A stretch of 32,964 nucleotides of DNA from CAZIHO01 sp964538875 (GTDB taxonomy: Bacteria > Pseudomonadota > Gammaproteobacteria > Chromatiales > Chromatiaceae). This document shows positions 15,006 through 23,880 of this stretch, piece by piece. The stretch's first letter is position 1, and every line of letters starts with the position of its first letter. Made by a program: the position numbers and the translations under genes. The DNA lies in the NCBI GenBank assembly GCA_964538875.1, contig CAZIHO010000025.1, positions 1 through 32,964 on the forward strand. The letters run 5' to 3'. The notes under the pieces are model-generated. The model did not search any database. It was not told where the DNA came from and saw nothing but the letters and a program-made list of their open reading frames with translations.

Positions 15006-16129
15006 CGATAGCGCCGGAGATACCACCACTCGAACAGGCGCTTGGTCCAATGGAGCAGGCGCAGTTCCGGCAACATCAGGTTGAAGCGCTGGGTGCGGGC
15101 CACCAACATACCCCGGTCCCGGCCGTCCAGAATGCACAGGAGTTCCACCGGAAACTCCTGGGTCGGCGGGCGGCCGCGTAGTTCCGCCACTAGGTTGGCG
15201 GCGGCCGCCGCCGCTTGCAGGTCCGCCATGTGGGCCTGCTTGGGCATCCAGTCCGGTCCCGCGAAGCTGCCTGCGTCCCCGGCCACATAAACCCGCTCGA
15301 AACCCGGCACCCGGCAGTGGGGGTCCGCCTGGATCAGCCCCCCCGGCGACCGGGGCAGGCCGGTGGCGTCCAGCCAGGGCAGGCCGGTAAGGCCCGGCAT
15401 GAACAAAATCAAATCCGCATCTAGTTCGCCGCCCTCGGTGATGACCTGGCGATCCGTGAACGCTTTCAGCTTGTGGCCCAGGTGGGTGGCGATGTCCCGC
15501 TTGGCCATCTGGTCCAGCAGACCCCGCACTGCCTTGGGGCCGAGCCGGTTGCCGGGCTGGGGCGCAGGACTGAAAAAGCTGATCTTGAAGCGGTCCCGGC
15601 GCCCCTCCAGCCGCAACTGGCGGTCGATGCCGAACAGGAACTCGAACAGGGGTCCGCCCCGCACCGCCGTGGGTTCGTTGGGATTGCCCGCAAAACCCAT
15701 GGCGATGGCGCCCCCCGCCAGGGCCTTGAGCCGGTCCCGGATGTTTTCGGCGGCGGCAATGCCCTCGCAGGGGGTAATGGCGTGCTCGATGCCCGGCAGT
15801 TTTCTGATAAACCGGGCGCCGCAGGCCAGGATCAAGCCTTCGTTGGCCAGTTCCCCAGCGCTGGTGAGGAGGGTGCGGCCCCCATCCTGGAGGCCGGTGG
15901 CTTCCGCCGCCAGGTGGCGTACCCCCATGCGCCGGAGGAAGGGTTCCAGGGGCACCCGCAACTCGTCGCCCTGGCGCAGCCCCGGCGGAATCCAGATCAT
16001 GCCCGGCAGATAAATAAACTCGGCACGGGGGCTGACCAGGGTGATTTCCGCCCTGGATTTGGCCTTGCGCAACGCGCGCACGGCGGACAGGGCGGCGAAT
16101 CCGCTGCCGACGATGGTAATGGGCCCCAT
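15002..16129 (-). CDS. SQR/FCC-like FAD-dependent oxidoreductase
   Basis: 375-aa flavoprotein of the sulfide:quinone oxidoreductase / flavocytochrome c sulfide dehydrogenase / NDH-2 fold. It has an N-terminal dinucleotide motif (ITIVGSGFAAL), a second FAD motif (VYVAGDAGSF, 281-290) and a C-terminal amphipathic end (WTKRLFEWWYLRRYR) like the quinone-side membrane anchor of SQR. From memory of SQR sequences, Cys121 (ITPCEG) and Cys332 (ELLCILDG) fall at two of the three catalytic cysteines. The third, expected near residues 153-158, is absent. ATG at 16127-16129 is preferred because GGAG precedes it and the FAD motif then starts at residue 3; an upstream start at 16198 is possible. It could oxidise sulfide or another sulfur species, or be an NDH-2-like enzyme. 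It lies 86 nt downstream of tesA. Confidence 0.82.
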   Translation of the reverse strand: MGPITIVGSGFAALSAVRALRKAKSRAEITLVSPRAEFIYLPGMIWIPPGLRQGDELRVPLEPFLRRMGVRHLAAEATGLQDGGRTLLTSAGELANEGLILACGARFIRKLPGIEHAITPCEGIAAAENIRDRLKALAGGAIAMGFAGNPNEPTAVRGGPLFEFLFGIDRQLRLEGRRDRFKISFFSPAPQPGNRLGPKAVRGLLDQMAKRDIATHLGHKLKAFTDRQVITEGGELDADLILFMPGLTGLPWLDATGLPRSPGGLIQADPHCRVPGFERVYVAGDAGSFAGPDWMPKQAHMADLQAAAAAANLVAELRGRPPTQEFPVELLCILDGRDRGMLVARTQRFNLMLPELRLLHWTKRLFEWWYLRRYR

Positions 16130-16215
16130 GATGACTGGCTTCTCCAAGGTGGTGGGGGGACGGGCGTCCATTGTCGCCGGTTCCCGGATGGTGGGCAAAG
16201 CTGGGGGACGGGTGC

Positions 16216-16839
16216 CTAACGGCTAGGCAACTGGTCCAGTTGGCGGGACAATTCCGCCCACAGATTATCCAACATGCGCGGTTGGGCGGCGGCGGTGGGG
16301 TGCAGTCCGTCCGCTTGGAACATGGACAGGTCGTCCCCAAGTCCAGCCAGCAGGGTCGGCACCAGGGGCACCTGTTCCTTGGCGGCCAGATCCCGGAACA
16401 CGGCGGCAAAGCGTTGGTTGTACAGGGCGCCATAATTGGGCGGCAAGATGCCGCCCACCATCAGCACCTGGGCGCCGGCCTGGCGGCAGGCGTCGATCAG
16501 GGCCTGGAGGTTGGACCTCAGTTGTTCCAGGCCCAGACCCCGCAGCCCGTCGTTGGAACCCAGCGCCAGCACCACCAGGACCGGCTGATGATCCCGCAAC
16601 AGGGGCGGCAGGCGCGCCAGCCCGCCGGCGGTGGTGTCGCCAGAAATGCTGGCGTTGACCACCTGAAACGGCAGGCCCTGCTGCTCCAAGCGTTGTTGGA
16701 GCAGATGCACCCAGCCGTCCGTCCGGCGCAGGCCATGGGCGGCACTCAGGCTGTCACCCAGGATCAACAGATTGGGCGTGGCGGCGGCCAGGCCGGGTAC
16801 GATGCCGAGCAACAATAGGGAATAGAGGATTGATTTCAT
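16216..16839 (-). CDS. tesA: Periplasmic thioesterase/lysophospholipase TesA (SGNH hydrolase)
   Basis: 207-aa arylesterase/acyl-CoA thioesterase I/lysophospholipase L1. A signal peptide (MKSILYSLLLLGIVPGLAAA) would be cut near residue 20, sending the enzyme to the periplasm. The SGNH blocks are all present: GDSLS with nucleophile Ser30, the Gly of the SISGDTT block, GSND with Asn96, and DGLHP with Asp177 and His180. Its size agrees with E. coli TesA (208). It is divergent from ybbA with only 17 nt between start codons, the conserved tesA/ybbA-ybbP arrangement, so the promoters of each must lie partly inside the other gene. Confidence 0.96.
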   Translation of the reverse strand: MKSILYSLLLLGIVPGLAAATPNLLILGDSLSAAHGLRRTDGWVHLLQQRLEQQGLPFQVVNASISGDTTAGGLARLPPLLRDHQPVLVVLALGSNDGLRGLGLEQLRSNLQALIDACRQAGAQVLMVGGILPPNYGALYNQRFAAVFRDLAAKEQVPLVPTLLAGLGDDLSMFQADGLHPTAAAQPRMLDNLWAELSRQLDQLPSR

Positions 16840-16856
16840 GGCGGACGTGACGACGG

Positions 16857-17552
16857 ATGGGAATGAGCTTGGATTTTAACCAGACGCCGGTAGCGGCGCG
16901 GAACTTGGGTAAGGACATCCTGGCTCCCGGCGGGCGCCTAGTGATTCTGGATGGGCTGGATCTCCAGGTGGAGGCGGGCCAAGCGGTGGCCATTCTGGGT
17001 GCGTCCGGGTCCGGCAAATCGACCCTGCTCGGTGTGCTGGCGGGCCTGGATCAGGCCAGCCGGGGGGAAGTGCGGCTGTTGGGCCATTCCCTGGCGCCCC
17101 TGGATGAGGACGCCCGTGCCGGGCTGCGTGCCGGGCGGGTTGGCTTTGTGTTCCAGTCGTTCCAATTGCTGCCAAACCTGACCGCCTTGGAAAATGTGCT
17201 GTTGCCCCTGGAGTTGCGGGATAGCCCAAACCCGGACGCTACCGCCCGCGCCGCCCTGGACCAGGTGGGGCTGGCTGGCCGCGCCGACCATTATCCCCGG
17301 CAACTGTCCGGCGGCGAGCAACAAAGGGTCGCCATCGCCCGGGCCTTCGCCACCCGGCCGGCGCTGCTGTTCGCCGACGAGCCCACCGGTAACCTGGACG
17401 CCCGCACCGGCGATCAGGTCATTGACCTGCTGTTGCGACTGCGCCAGGAACTGGGCACCACCCTGGTACTGGCGACCCATGATCTGGGTCTCACCCGCCG
17501 GTGTGACCGGCGTCTGCTGCTGGAGTTGGGCCGTCTGGAGGAACAGCCTTGA
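16857..17552 (+). CDS. ybbA: ABC transporter ATPase YbbA
   Basis: 231-aa LolD/MacB-type ATPase that pairs with the FtsX-like membrane protein encoded next. Walker A GASGSGKST (48-56), Q-loop FVFQSF, signature LSGGEQQ (150-156), Walker B LLFADE (170-175) and the H-loop in LATHDLG are all intact. ATG 16857 is used; ATG 16863 is an alternative. Its TGA overlaps the TTG start of ybbP by 4 nt. The family works as a mechanotransmission-type ABC system and not as a classic importer; the cargo of YbbAP is not settled. Confidence 0.96.
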   Translation: MGMSLDFNQTPVAARNLGKDILAPGGRLVILDGLDLQVEAGQAVAILGASGSGKSTLLGVLAGLDQASRGEVRLLGHSLAPLDEDARAGLRAGRVGFVFQSFQLLPNLTALENVLLPLELRDSPNPDATARAALDQVGLAGRADHYPRQLSGGEQQRVAIARAFATRPALLFADEPTGNLDARTGDQVIDLLLRLRQELGTTLVLATHDLGLTRRCDRRLLLELGRLEEQP

Positions 17553-20038
17553 ACATTCCACGCCTGGCGTGGCGGGGTCTGCGCCGGGAATGGCGCTCTG
17601 GCGAGCTGAGTTTGCTGAGCCTGGCGCTGGTATTGGCGGTGGCGGCGGTCACGGCGGTGGGCTTTTTCACCGACCGGGTGGATCAGGCCCTGCGCGACCA
17701 GGGCACCGAACTGCTGGCGGCGGACCTGGTGGTGGAATCCGGTACCGCTCTGGACCCGGCCTTGGCCGACCAGGCCCGCCGGCTGGGCCTGGCCACCGCT
17801 CGCACCCTCGGCTTTCCCAGCGTGGTGCTGGGGGCGGGGGCGCCCCAGTTGGTGCAGGTCAAGGCGGTGGACCCGGGCTATCCCCTGCGGGGCCGGCTAT
17901 GGGTGCGCCGGGATGGAGCGGGCGCGGCGGAGCCGGTCCAGGGACCGCCGGCGCCGGGAAACCTGTGGGTAGAGCCCGGTTTGCTCGCCCTCCTCCCCAG
18001 CCAACTGGGGGCGGAACTGGCGTTGGGGCAGAGTCGCCTGCGCCTGGCCGGTCTCATCCAATCGGAGCCAGACCGGGGCGGACACCTGTTCCAAATCGCG
18101 CCGCGAGTACTGCTGGGACTGGACGATTTGCCCGCCACCGGCCTGGTCACCCCGGCCAGCCGGGTCGAGCATCGGCTGTTGGTGGCGGGCGATGGGCCGG
18201 TGGTGGAACGCTTTCGCGCCTGGGTCAAGGAGCGCTTGCCCCCCAATGCCCGGCTCCTGGGGCTAGAGGATGCCCGCCCGGAACTGCGGGCGGCCCTGGA
18301 CCGGGGCAGCCGCTTCCTGGGGCTGGCGAGTCTGGTGACGGTGTTGGTGGCAGGCGCGGCGGTGGCCCTGGCCAGCCGGCGGCTCCTGGAACGCCAGGCG
18401 GATGCGCTGGCCATTCAGCGCTGCCTGGGGGCCAGCAGTGGTCTGCTGCGGCGTCTGTTGTTGGCGCGCCTGGCGCTGCTGCTGGCGTTGGCCGGAACCC
18501 TGGGTTGTCTGCTGGGCCTGGTCGCCCATTGGGTGTTGGCAGAACTGGCCGGTGATTGGTTGGCCCAGAATCTGCCCTGGCCGTCGCCACGGCCAGCGCT
18601 GATCGGCTTGGCGACCGGCGCCCTGACCCTGTTCGGCTTCGCCTTGCCGGCCCTGCTGCGCCTGCCCCGGGTGCCGCCGTTGCGGGTGCTGCGCCGGGAC
18701 CTGGGTCCACCGGCGCCGGGACCCTGGCTAGTGGGCCTGTCCGCATTTGGCGCCCTGGCGGTGTTGCTGGTCTGGCAGGCCGGGGATGCCGGACTGGCTG
18801 GCTGGGTGCTGGGCGCGACCCTGGTCCTGGTGCTGCTGTTGGGCGGCGCGGGCATGGCCCTGGTGTGGGTCACCAGCCGGCTGCAACGGCGTGTCCGGGG
18901 CATTGGGCGCCTGGGCCTGGCGGCCCTGGCCCGCCAACCGGGTACCACCGCCTTGCAACTGGGGGGCTTCGGCCTCGGCATCATGGCCCTGCTGCTGTTG
19001 GCGGTGGTTAGGCTCGATTTGCTGGCCGCTTGGCAACGGGCGTTGCCGCCCGACACGCCGAATCGTTTTCTAATCAACATCCAGCCGGCCCAACAGGCGG
19101 AATTACAAGAATTTTTAGACCAGCAAGGCATCAGCGGGTCCGGCCTGCATCCCATGGTGCGGGGTCGTCTGACCCGCATCAACGAGCGTGCGGTGGACCC
19201 GGCGGCCTACGCCAATCCCCGCGCCCAGCGGTTGGCAGAACGGGAATTCAACTTGAGTTGGGGCATCCGTTACCAGGCGGACAACCAACTGGCCGCGGGC
19301 ACTTGGTGGAGCGGGGCCGATGCGCCACCCCAGTTTTCCGTGGAAACGGGCATCGCGGACACTCTGGGCATTCGCCTGGGCGATGAACTCGGCTTCTGGG
19401 TGGCGGGGCAGGAAGTCAGGGCGCCGGTCACCAGTCTGCGCCGGGTGCGCTGGGATAGTTTCAACGTCAATTTCTTCGTGGTGGGCACACCGGGGTTGCT
19501 CCAGGACCAGCCCGCCACCTACGTCACCAGCCTGTATCTGCCGCCGGGCCGGGAAGCCCTGGCCGCCGATTTGGTGCGCCGCTTTCCCGGCGTGACGCTG
19601 CTGGACGTGTCGGCGCTCATGGGCCAGGTGCGGGGCGTGATGGAGCGGGGCGCGGCCGCGGTGGAATATGTGTTTATCTTCACCCTGGCGGCTGGGTTGT
19701 TGGTGCTGGTGGCCGGCGTCCAGGCTGGCGCCGAGGGGCGCAAGCAGGAAGCGGCGGTCCTGCGCACCCTGGGCGCCCGGGGCCGGCAACTGCTGGCGGC
19801 AGCGGCCCTGGAGCAGGGCGCTCTAGGCCTGCTGGCGACCCTGCTGGGCGCCGGCGCTGCGGCCCTCACCGGCTGGCTGTTGGCCAGGCAGGTGTTCGAG
19901 TTGGACTATCAACCGGACCCCCTGCCCTGGCTGCTGGGTATCGGCGGGGCCACGATGGGCATTGCCCTGGCCGGCTGGCTCGCCACCTGGCCCCTGGTCA
20001 AGCGTCCGCCCCTGGAGAGCCTAAGGCGCGGGGATTAA
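17549..20038 (+). CDS. ybbP: FtsX-like ABC permease YbbP
   Basis: 829-aa integral membrane partner of YbbA. One N-terminal helix (about 14-35) is followed by a large periplasmic domain, helices near 258-276 and 305-335, a middle helix group (about 350-490), a second periplasmic domain, and three C-terminal helices (from about 710 on). This gives roughly ten segments, the 4+2+4-like plan of YbbP with two FtsX domains. Length agrees with the family (about 800). The start is TTG in a TTGA overlap with the ybbA stop, so translation is likely coupled. It ends 26 nt before the convergent ridA. Confidence 0.94.
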   Translation: MNIPRLAWRGLRREWRSGELSLLSLALVLAVAAVTAVGFFTDRVDQALRDQGTELLAADLVVESGTALDPALADQARRLGLATARTLGFPSVVLGAGAPQLVQVKAVDPGYPLRGRLWVRRDGAGAAEPVQGPPAPGNLWVEPGLLALLPSQLGAELALGQSRLRLAGLIQSEPDRGGHLFQIAPRVLLGLDDLPATGLVTPASRVEHRLLVAGDGPVVERFRAWVKERLPPNARLLGLEDARPELRAALDRGSRFLGLASLVTVLVAGAAVALASRRLLERQADALAIQRCLGASSGLLRRLLLARLALLLALAGTLGCLLGLVAHWVLAELAGDWLAQNLPWPSPRPALIGLATGALTLFGFALPALLRLPRVPPLRVLRRDLGPPAPGPWLVGLSAFGALAVLLVWQAGDAGLAGWVLGATLVLVLLLGGAGMALVWVTSRLQRRVRGIGRLGLAALARQPGTTALQLGGFGLGIMALLLLAVVRLDLLAAWQRALPPDTPNRFLINIQPAQQAELQEFLDQQGISGSGLHPMVRGRLTRINERAVDPAAYANPRAQRLAEREFNLSWGIRYQADNQLAAGTWWSGADAPPQFSVETGIADTLGIRLGDELGFWVAGQEVRAPVTSLRRVRWDSFNVNFFVVGTPGLLQDQPATYVTSLYLPPGREALAADLVRRFPGVTLLDVSALMGQVRGVMERGAAAVEYVFIFTLAAGLLVLVAGVQAGAEGRKQEAAVLRTLGARGRQLLAAAALEQGALGLLATLLGAGAAALTGWLLARQVFELDYQPDPLPWLLGIGGATMGIALAGWLATWPLVKRPPLESLRRGD

Positions 20039-20064
20039 CCAGCGGCTCATCCCTAGGCACCGGG

Positions 20065-20460
20065 TCAGGCCGCCGAGTTTTCCAATTCCAGGATGCCGTC
20101 CATTTCCACCGCCGCGCCGCGCGGTAGTGCGGCCACGCCCAGCGCCGCCCGGGCCGGATAGGGCAGGCTGAAATATTCAGCCATGATTTGATTTACCAGG
20201 GGGAAATCCCCTAGATCGGTCAGGTATACGTTGAGTTTGACCAGATCCCCCAGGCCGCCGCCGGCCGCTTGGGCGACTGCTTGCAGATTGTCGAACACGC
20301 GCCGGATCTGGGCTTCCCGGTCCCCTTGCACCAGCTCCATGGTTTCGGGAACCAGGGGAATTTGACCGGACAGGTAAACCCGGTTGCCGCACCGTACCGC
20401 CTGGGAATAGGTGCCGATGGCCTGGGGTGCCAGGTCGGTACGAATGATTTCTTTGCGCAT
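20065..20460 (-). CDS. ridA: RidA family enamine/imine deaminase
   Basis: 131-aa small soluble protein (E. coli RidA 128) that hydrolyses reactive 2-aminoacrylate and related imines released by PLP enzymes. The family segments AIGTYSQAV, YLSGQIPL and YPARAALGVAALPRGAAVEMDGI are clear, including Arg104, the carboxylate-binding Arg of active RidA proteins, and Glu119. It is the last gene of the gmk-rpoZ-spoT-ridA series, a common gammaproteobacterial order, and begins 39 nt after the spoT stop. Confidence 0.96.
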   Translation of the reverse strand: MRKEIIRTDLAPQAIGTYSQAVRCGNRVYLSGQIPLVPETMELVQGDREAQIRRVFDNLQAVAQAAGGGLGDLVKLNVYLTDLGDFPLVNQIMAEYFSLPYPARAALGVAALPRGAAVEMDGILELENSAA

Positions 20461-20499
20461 GGCGGGACCTCGGGAGCGGATCAGGTCAATGGGATGAGT

Positions 20500-22644
20500 T
20501 CAGCGCCCGCGCCGCTGGATGCGCAGCACCCTGGGCAGGGAGCGCAGACGGCGCATGATGACGGCCAAATGCCGCCGGTCCTGGACCTTGAAGGTCAGTT
20601 TGATGGAGGAGGAGAAGCCATCCTGGACGCGGATGCCCACGTCCTCGATATTGGCGTCCAGGGTGCCGAGAATCGCGGTCACTTCCCCCAGGACGCCCGG
20701 TTGGTCCTGGGCATCCACCAGGATTTCCACCGGCAAGGCGAGCTGGGTGTTAGGTTTCCAATTGACGTCGATCCAGGAGCGCCCGGATTTGGACCGTTCC
20801 CCCAGCCAGCGGCATCCTTGGCGATGGATCAGCAGCCCTTCCCCGCTGTTGAACAGGCCCACCACCGCATCCCCCACCACCGGCCGGCAACAGTCCGCGT
20901 AGGTGACGACAAAGCCCTCGGTGCCCTTGATGGCCACCGGTTGCGCCTCGACGCTGGGTTTCCGGCCGTCGGCCAGGCGTTGCGCCACCAGCGGGGCAGG
21001 ACGGCTGCCCAGGCCGACTTCCACCAGTAAGCCAGTCAAGGAGCTGAGATGGGCTTCCTTGAGAAATTGTTTGACCAGCGCCGGTTCCAGGCTGTCCAGG
21101 GTCAAATCAAACACTGCCAACTCTTTTTCAAGCACTGATTTCCCTAATTGGGCGGCCTGTTGGTTGTGCAGATTTTTCAGGTAGGCGCGAATGTTAGACC
21201 GGGCCTTGCCGGTGATGGCGAAATCCAGCCAATCCAGCTTGGGCCGTGCGTTCTTGGCGGTGATGATCTCCACGGTCTGGCCATTGTGCAGAATGGTCCG
21301 CAGGGGTACTAGGCGCCGGTCCACCCGGGCCGAAACACAGGTGTTGCCCAGGTCGGTGTGCACCGCATAGGCAAAGTCCAGGGCCGACGCCCCCTTGGGC
21401 AGCACCTGGATGCGCCCCCGGGGGGTGAACACGTACACCTCGGCGGGAAATAAATCGCTCTTGACGTTGTTCAGGAAATCCACGGAATTTTCCGTGGTGT
21501 TCTTGAGTTCCGCCAGATTCTTGAGCCAGGCGGCGGTGCGGGTCTGATTTTCCCCGTGATCGCCTTGCTTGTAGTTCCAATGGGCGGCGACGCCGGATTC
21601 AGCGGTGCGATGCATATTCAACGTGCGAATTTGAATCTCCATATGCACGCCGTTGGGGCCGATCAGCACCGTATGCAGAGACTGATAACCGTTGGACTTG
21701 GGGATGGCGATGTAATCCTTGAACCGGCCGGGCACCGGCTTGTAGAGGTTATGCACCAGGCCCAGGGCCCGGTAGCAGCTATCCACCCGGTCCACGATGA
21801 TGCGAAATCCGTACATGTCCATCACTTCGGACAGGGTAAGAGACTTCTCCTTCATCTTGCGGTAAATGCTGAACAGATGCTTTTGGCGCCCCAGTACTTC
21901 GCCCGGCAAGTCGTCCCGGTACAGGCGGTCCCGGATCGCGGAAGATACGCTGCTGATGAGTTCCTTGCGGGCACCCCGCACGCGGCGCACCGCGTCGGCC
22001 AGGATCCGCTGCCGCCAGGGATTGGCGTGGGCAAAGCTCAGGTCTTCTAGTTCGACCCGTAGGCTGTTGATGCCGAGCCGTTGGGCGATGGGCACATAGA
22101 TTTCCTGGGTTTCCTGGGCGATGCGGATCACCTTGGCCCGCCCAAAGGCGTCCAGGGTGCGCATGTTGTGCAACCGGTCCGCCAGCTTGATCAAAATCAC
22201 CCGGATGTCCCGGGTCATGGCCAACAGCATTTTTTGCAGGCTGGCGGCCTGGGCGGCCGCCCGGGTCTCGAAATCCATTTGGGTGAGCTTGGTGACCCCA
22301 TCCACCAGTCGCGCTACCTCGTCGCCGAATTCCTTGGCCAGGATTTCCCGGGAAACCTTGGTGTCCTCGATGACATCATGCAGAATCGCCGCCATCAGGC
22401 AGCGGTAGTCCATGCGCAATTCCGCCAAAATGCGGGCTACCGCCACCGGGTGGAAAATATAGGGTTCGCCGGACTTGCGCTTTTGGCCCTCGTGGGCTTC
22501 CGCACTGTAGAGGTAGGCCCGATAGACCTCGCGGATTTGTTCCGCCGGGAGATAGGATTCTAGGTAACTACAGAGATCCGAGATCAAGTAGCGGGGCTGG
22601 TCCTGGCGCGTCTCCGGGGATTGGGGTAGGAGCGCGCCGGCCAT
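20500..22644 (-). CDS. spoT: Bifunctional (p)ppGpp synthetase/hydrolase SpoT
   Basis: 714-aa long RSH protein (E. coli SpoT 702) that mainly degrades (p)ppGpp and makes it under several stresses. The hydrolase domain is intact: His51, YIFHP, His89-Asp90 in LHDVIEDT, and DRLHN (156-160). The synthetase domain carries the basic RFKD motif (307-310) of bifunctional enzymes, with YQSLHT after it. TGS and C-terminal ACT domains follow. I chose the ATG at 22642-22644 (MAGALLPQ, GGAAA upstream); an earlier in-frame start at 22737 would add 31 atypical residues. It lies downstream of rpoZ with a 158-nt gap and upstream of ridA. Confidence 0.97.
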   Translation of the reverse strand: MAGALLPQSPETRQDQPRYLISDLCSYLESYLPAEQIREVYRAYLYSAEAHEGQKRKSGEPYIFHPVAVARILAELRMDYRCLMAAILHDVIEDTKVSREILAKEFGDEVARLVDGVTKLTQMDFETRAAAQAASLQKMLLAMTRDIRVILIKLADRLHNMRTLDAFGRAKVIRIAQETQEIYVPIAQRLGINSLRVELEDLSFAHANPWRQRILADAVRRVRGARKELISSVSSAIRDRLYRDDLPGEVLGRQKHLFSIYRKMKEKSLTLSEVMDMYGFRIIVDRVDSCYRALGLVHNLYKPVPGRFKDYIAIPKSNGYQSLHTVLIGPNGVHMEIQIRTLNMHRTAESGVAAHWNYKQGDHGENQTRTAAWLKNLAELKNTTENSVDFLNNVKSDLFPAEVYVFTPRGRIQVLPKGASALDFAYAVHTDLGNTCVSARVDRRLVPLRTILHNGQTVEIITAKNARPKLDWLDFAITGKARSNIRAYLKNLHNQQAAQLGKSVLEKELAVFDLTLDSLEPALVKQFLKEAHLSSLTGLLVEVGLGSRPAPLVAQRLADGRKPSVEAQPVAIKGTEGFVVTYADCCRPVVGDAVVGLFNSGEGLLIHRQGCRWLGERSKSGRSWIDVNWKPNTQLALPVEILVDAQDQPGVLGEVTAILGTLDANIEDVGIRVQDGFSSSIKLTFKVQDRRHLAVIMRRLRSLPRVLRIQRRGR

Positions 22645-22802
22645 TTCAGCGTTTCCGACAGGGTTGTTGGCCCGCCGAACCCTTGGGTTCCCTGGGCAAT
22701 AACCGGCGACCGCCGCTGGGCGGGAAGCGGATGGCAATGAACTCTGCCGTGTTTAGACAAGTCATTAGCTGCTTTCCCATCATGGGCGTGGTACCGCCAA
22801 CC

Positions 22803-23087
22803 CTAGTCGTCCAAGATCCGATCCGCCGGGTCCGGGAACACCCGTTCCACGCGCGTGATTTCCGGCTCGTCCAGATCTTCCTCCGGTTCCACCGTGGCCT
22901 GGGTCACCAGTCCCCGGGCAATTTCCCGCAACGCCACCACCGTGGGTTTGTCATTATTGGCTGGCACCAGGGGTTCCGGGGGCCGGTCCGGATTGGCCAA
23001 ATGCCGGGCACGCCGGCTCGCCAACAAAACCAGGTCAAACCGGTTGTCCACGTGCTGCAAACAGTCTTCCACGGTGATACGAGCCAT
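22803..23087 (-). CDS. rpoZ: RNA polymerase omega subunit
   Basis: 94-aa omega subunit, which helps assemble RNA polymerase and forms part of one ppGpp-binding site. The N-terminus MARITVEDCLQHVDNRFDL and the helix LLASRRARHL are diagnostic; ALREIARG follows, then an acidic tail. The ATG at 23085-23087 has a good ribosome site (GGAGAG). A longer reading from 23159 would lack family support. Its place between gmk and spoT is conserved, putting a ppGpp-responsive polymerase subunit in the same operon as the ppGpp enzyme. Confidence 0.97.
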   Translation of the reverse strand: MARITVEDCLQHVDNRFDLVLLASRRARHLANPDRPPEPLVPANNDKPTVVALREIARGLVTQATVEPEEDLDEPEITRVERVFPDPADRILDD

Positions 23088-23253
23088 CTTCTCTCCAACT
23101 ATCGCATTCAGGATCAATTTTGCTAAAACGCCAAGCGGCCGTTCCAGACCAGTGGTCAATCATCCCTGGGCCATCCACCCGGTATCATCCCGGCCAGCGC
23201 GGATACTAGGCCCCCAACGGCGGGCCAGATGCGGGGTCCGTGCGGAAATCCCC

Positions 23254-23880
23254 TCAAATACCCCCGGCCACCAGTCCCTTAAGTTCCCCCGCGAGGCGTA
23301 CGGTTTGAACCGGCCGGCGTAATCGCCAGGCTCCAATAATACAACAGAGATCGTCTAGGGCCTGTTCGAATCGATCATTGACCACCAGATAATCGTATTC
23401 CGGGTAATGGGACAGTTCGGCCACTGCTGCGGTCATGCGTCCTTCGATGACTGAGTCCAGGTCCTGGCCCCGGCTCTGGAGCCGTTCCCGGAGGGTCGCC
23501 ACGGACGGGGGCAGGATAAAAATAGAACAGACTTCCGGGAACTTGTGACGTACCTGGCGTGCGCCCTGCCAATCGATTTCCAGGATCAGATCATGGCCCT
23601 GCCCCAATGCGGCCCGCACGCTGGACTCCGCCGTGCCATAGGAGTTACCGAACACCTGGGCCTGTTCCAGAAATTCACCGGCATCCCCCAGCCTGGCGAA
23701 CGCCGCCTGATCCAGGAAATGGTAGTGAATCCCGTCGATTTCCCCCGGCCTGGGCGGACGGGTGGTATGGGAGACGGACACCCGCAAGCGCCCGTCTCTA
23801 CCCAACAAGGCTTTGATCAAACTTGATTTTCCCGCGCCGGACGGGGCGGAAATCAGGAACAGTTGGCCCAGTGTCTGCAT
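23254..23880 (-). CDS. gmk: Guanylate kinase
   Basis: 208-aa GMP kinase (E. coli Gmk 207), converting GMP to GDP with ATP. The P-loop SAPSGAGKSS (Lys18), the GMP-binding VSHTTRPPRPGE and HYHFLD segments and EIDWQGARQVR are intact. ATG at 23878-23880 follows AGGA on the minus strand. It heads the gmk-rpoZ-spoT-ridA cluster, supplying guanine nucleotide for the (p)ppGpp enzymes encoded downstream. The 166 nt between it and rpoZ hold no further gene that I can see. Confidence 0.98.
   Translation of the reverse strand: MQTLGQLFLISAPSGAGKSSLIKALLGRDGRLRVSVSHTTRPPRPGEIDGIHYHFLDQAAFARLGDAGEFLEQAQVFGNSYGTAESSVRAALGQGHDLILEIDWQGARQVRHKFPEVCSIFILPPSVATLRERLQSRGQDLDSVIEGRMTAAVAELSHYPEYDYLVVNDRFEQALDDLCCIIGAWRLRRPVQTVRLAGELKGLVAGGI

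Noticed and set aside
14649..16433. Long minus-strand open frame (about 594 codons) over the Cys-rich, SQR-like and tesA genes
   Set aside because: It is an out-of-frame shadow with Pro/Gly/Arg-rich composition, covering genes with intact active-site motifs in other frames.
17194..18555. 453-codon plus-strand frame across ybbA and ybbP
   Set aside because: It is a frame-shifted reading of two well-supported genes, rich in Gly/Ala/Pro, with no motif.
22677..22690. GAACCCTTGGGTTC palindrome between rpoZ and spoT
   Set aside because: The arms leave only a 2-nt loop and no T-run follows, so neither terminator nor stable hairpin is well supported.
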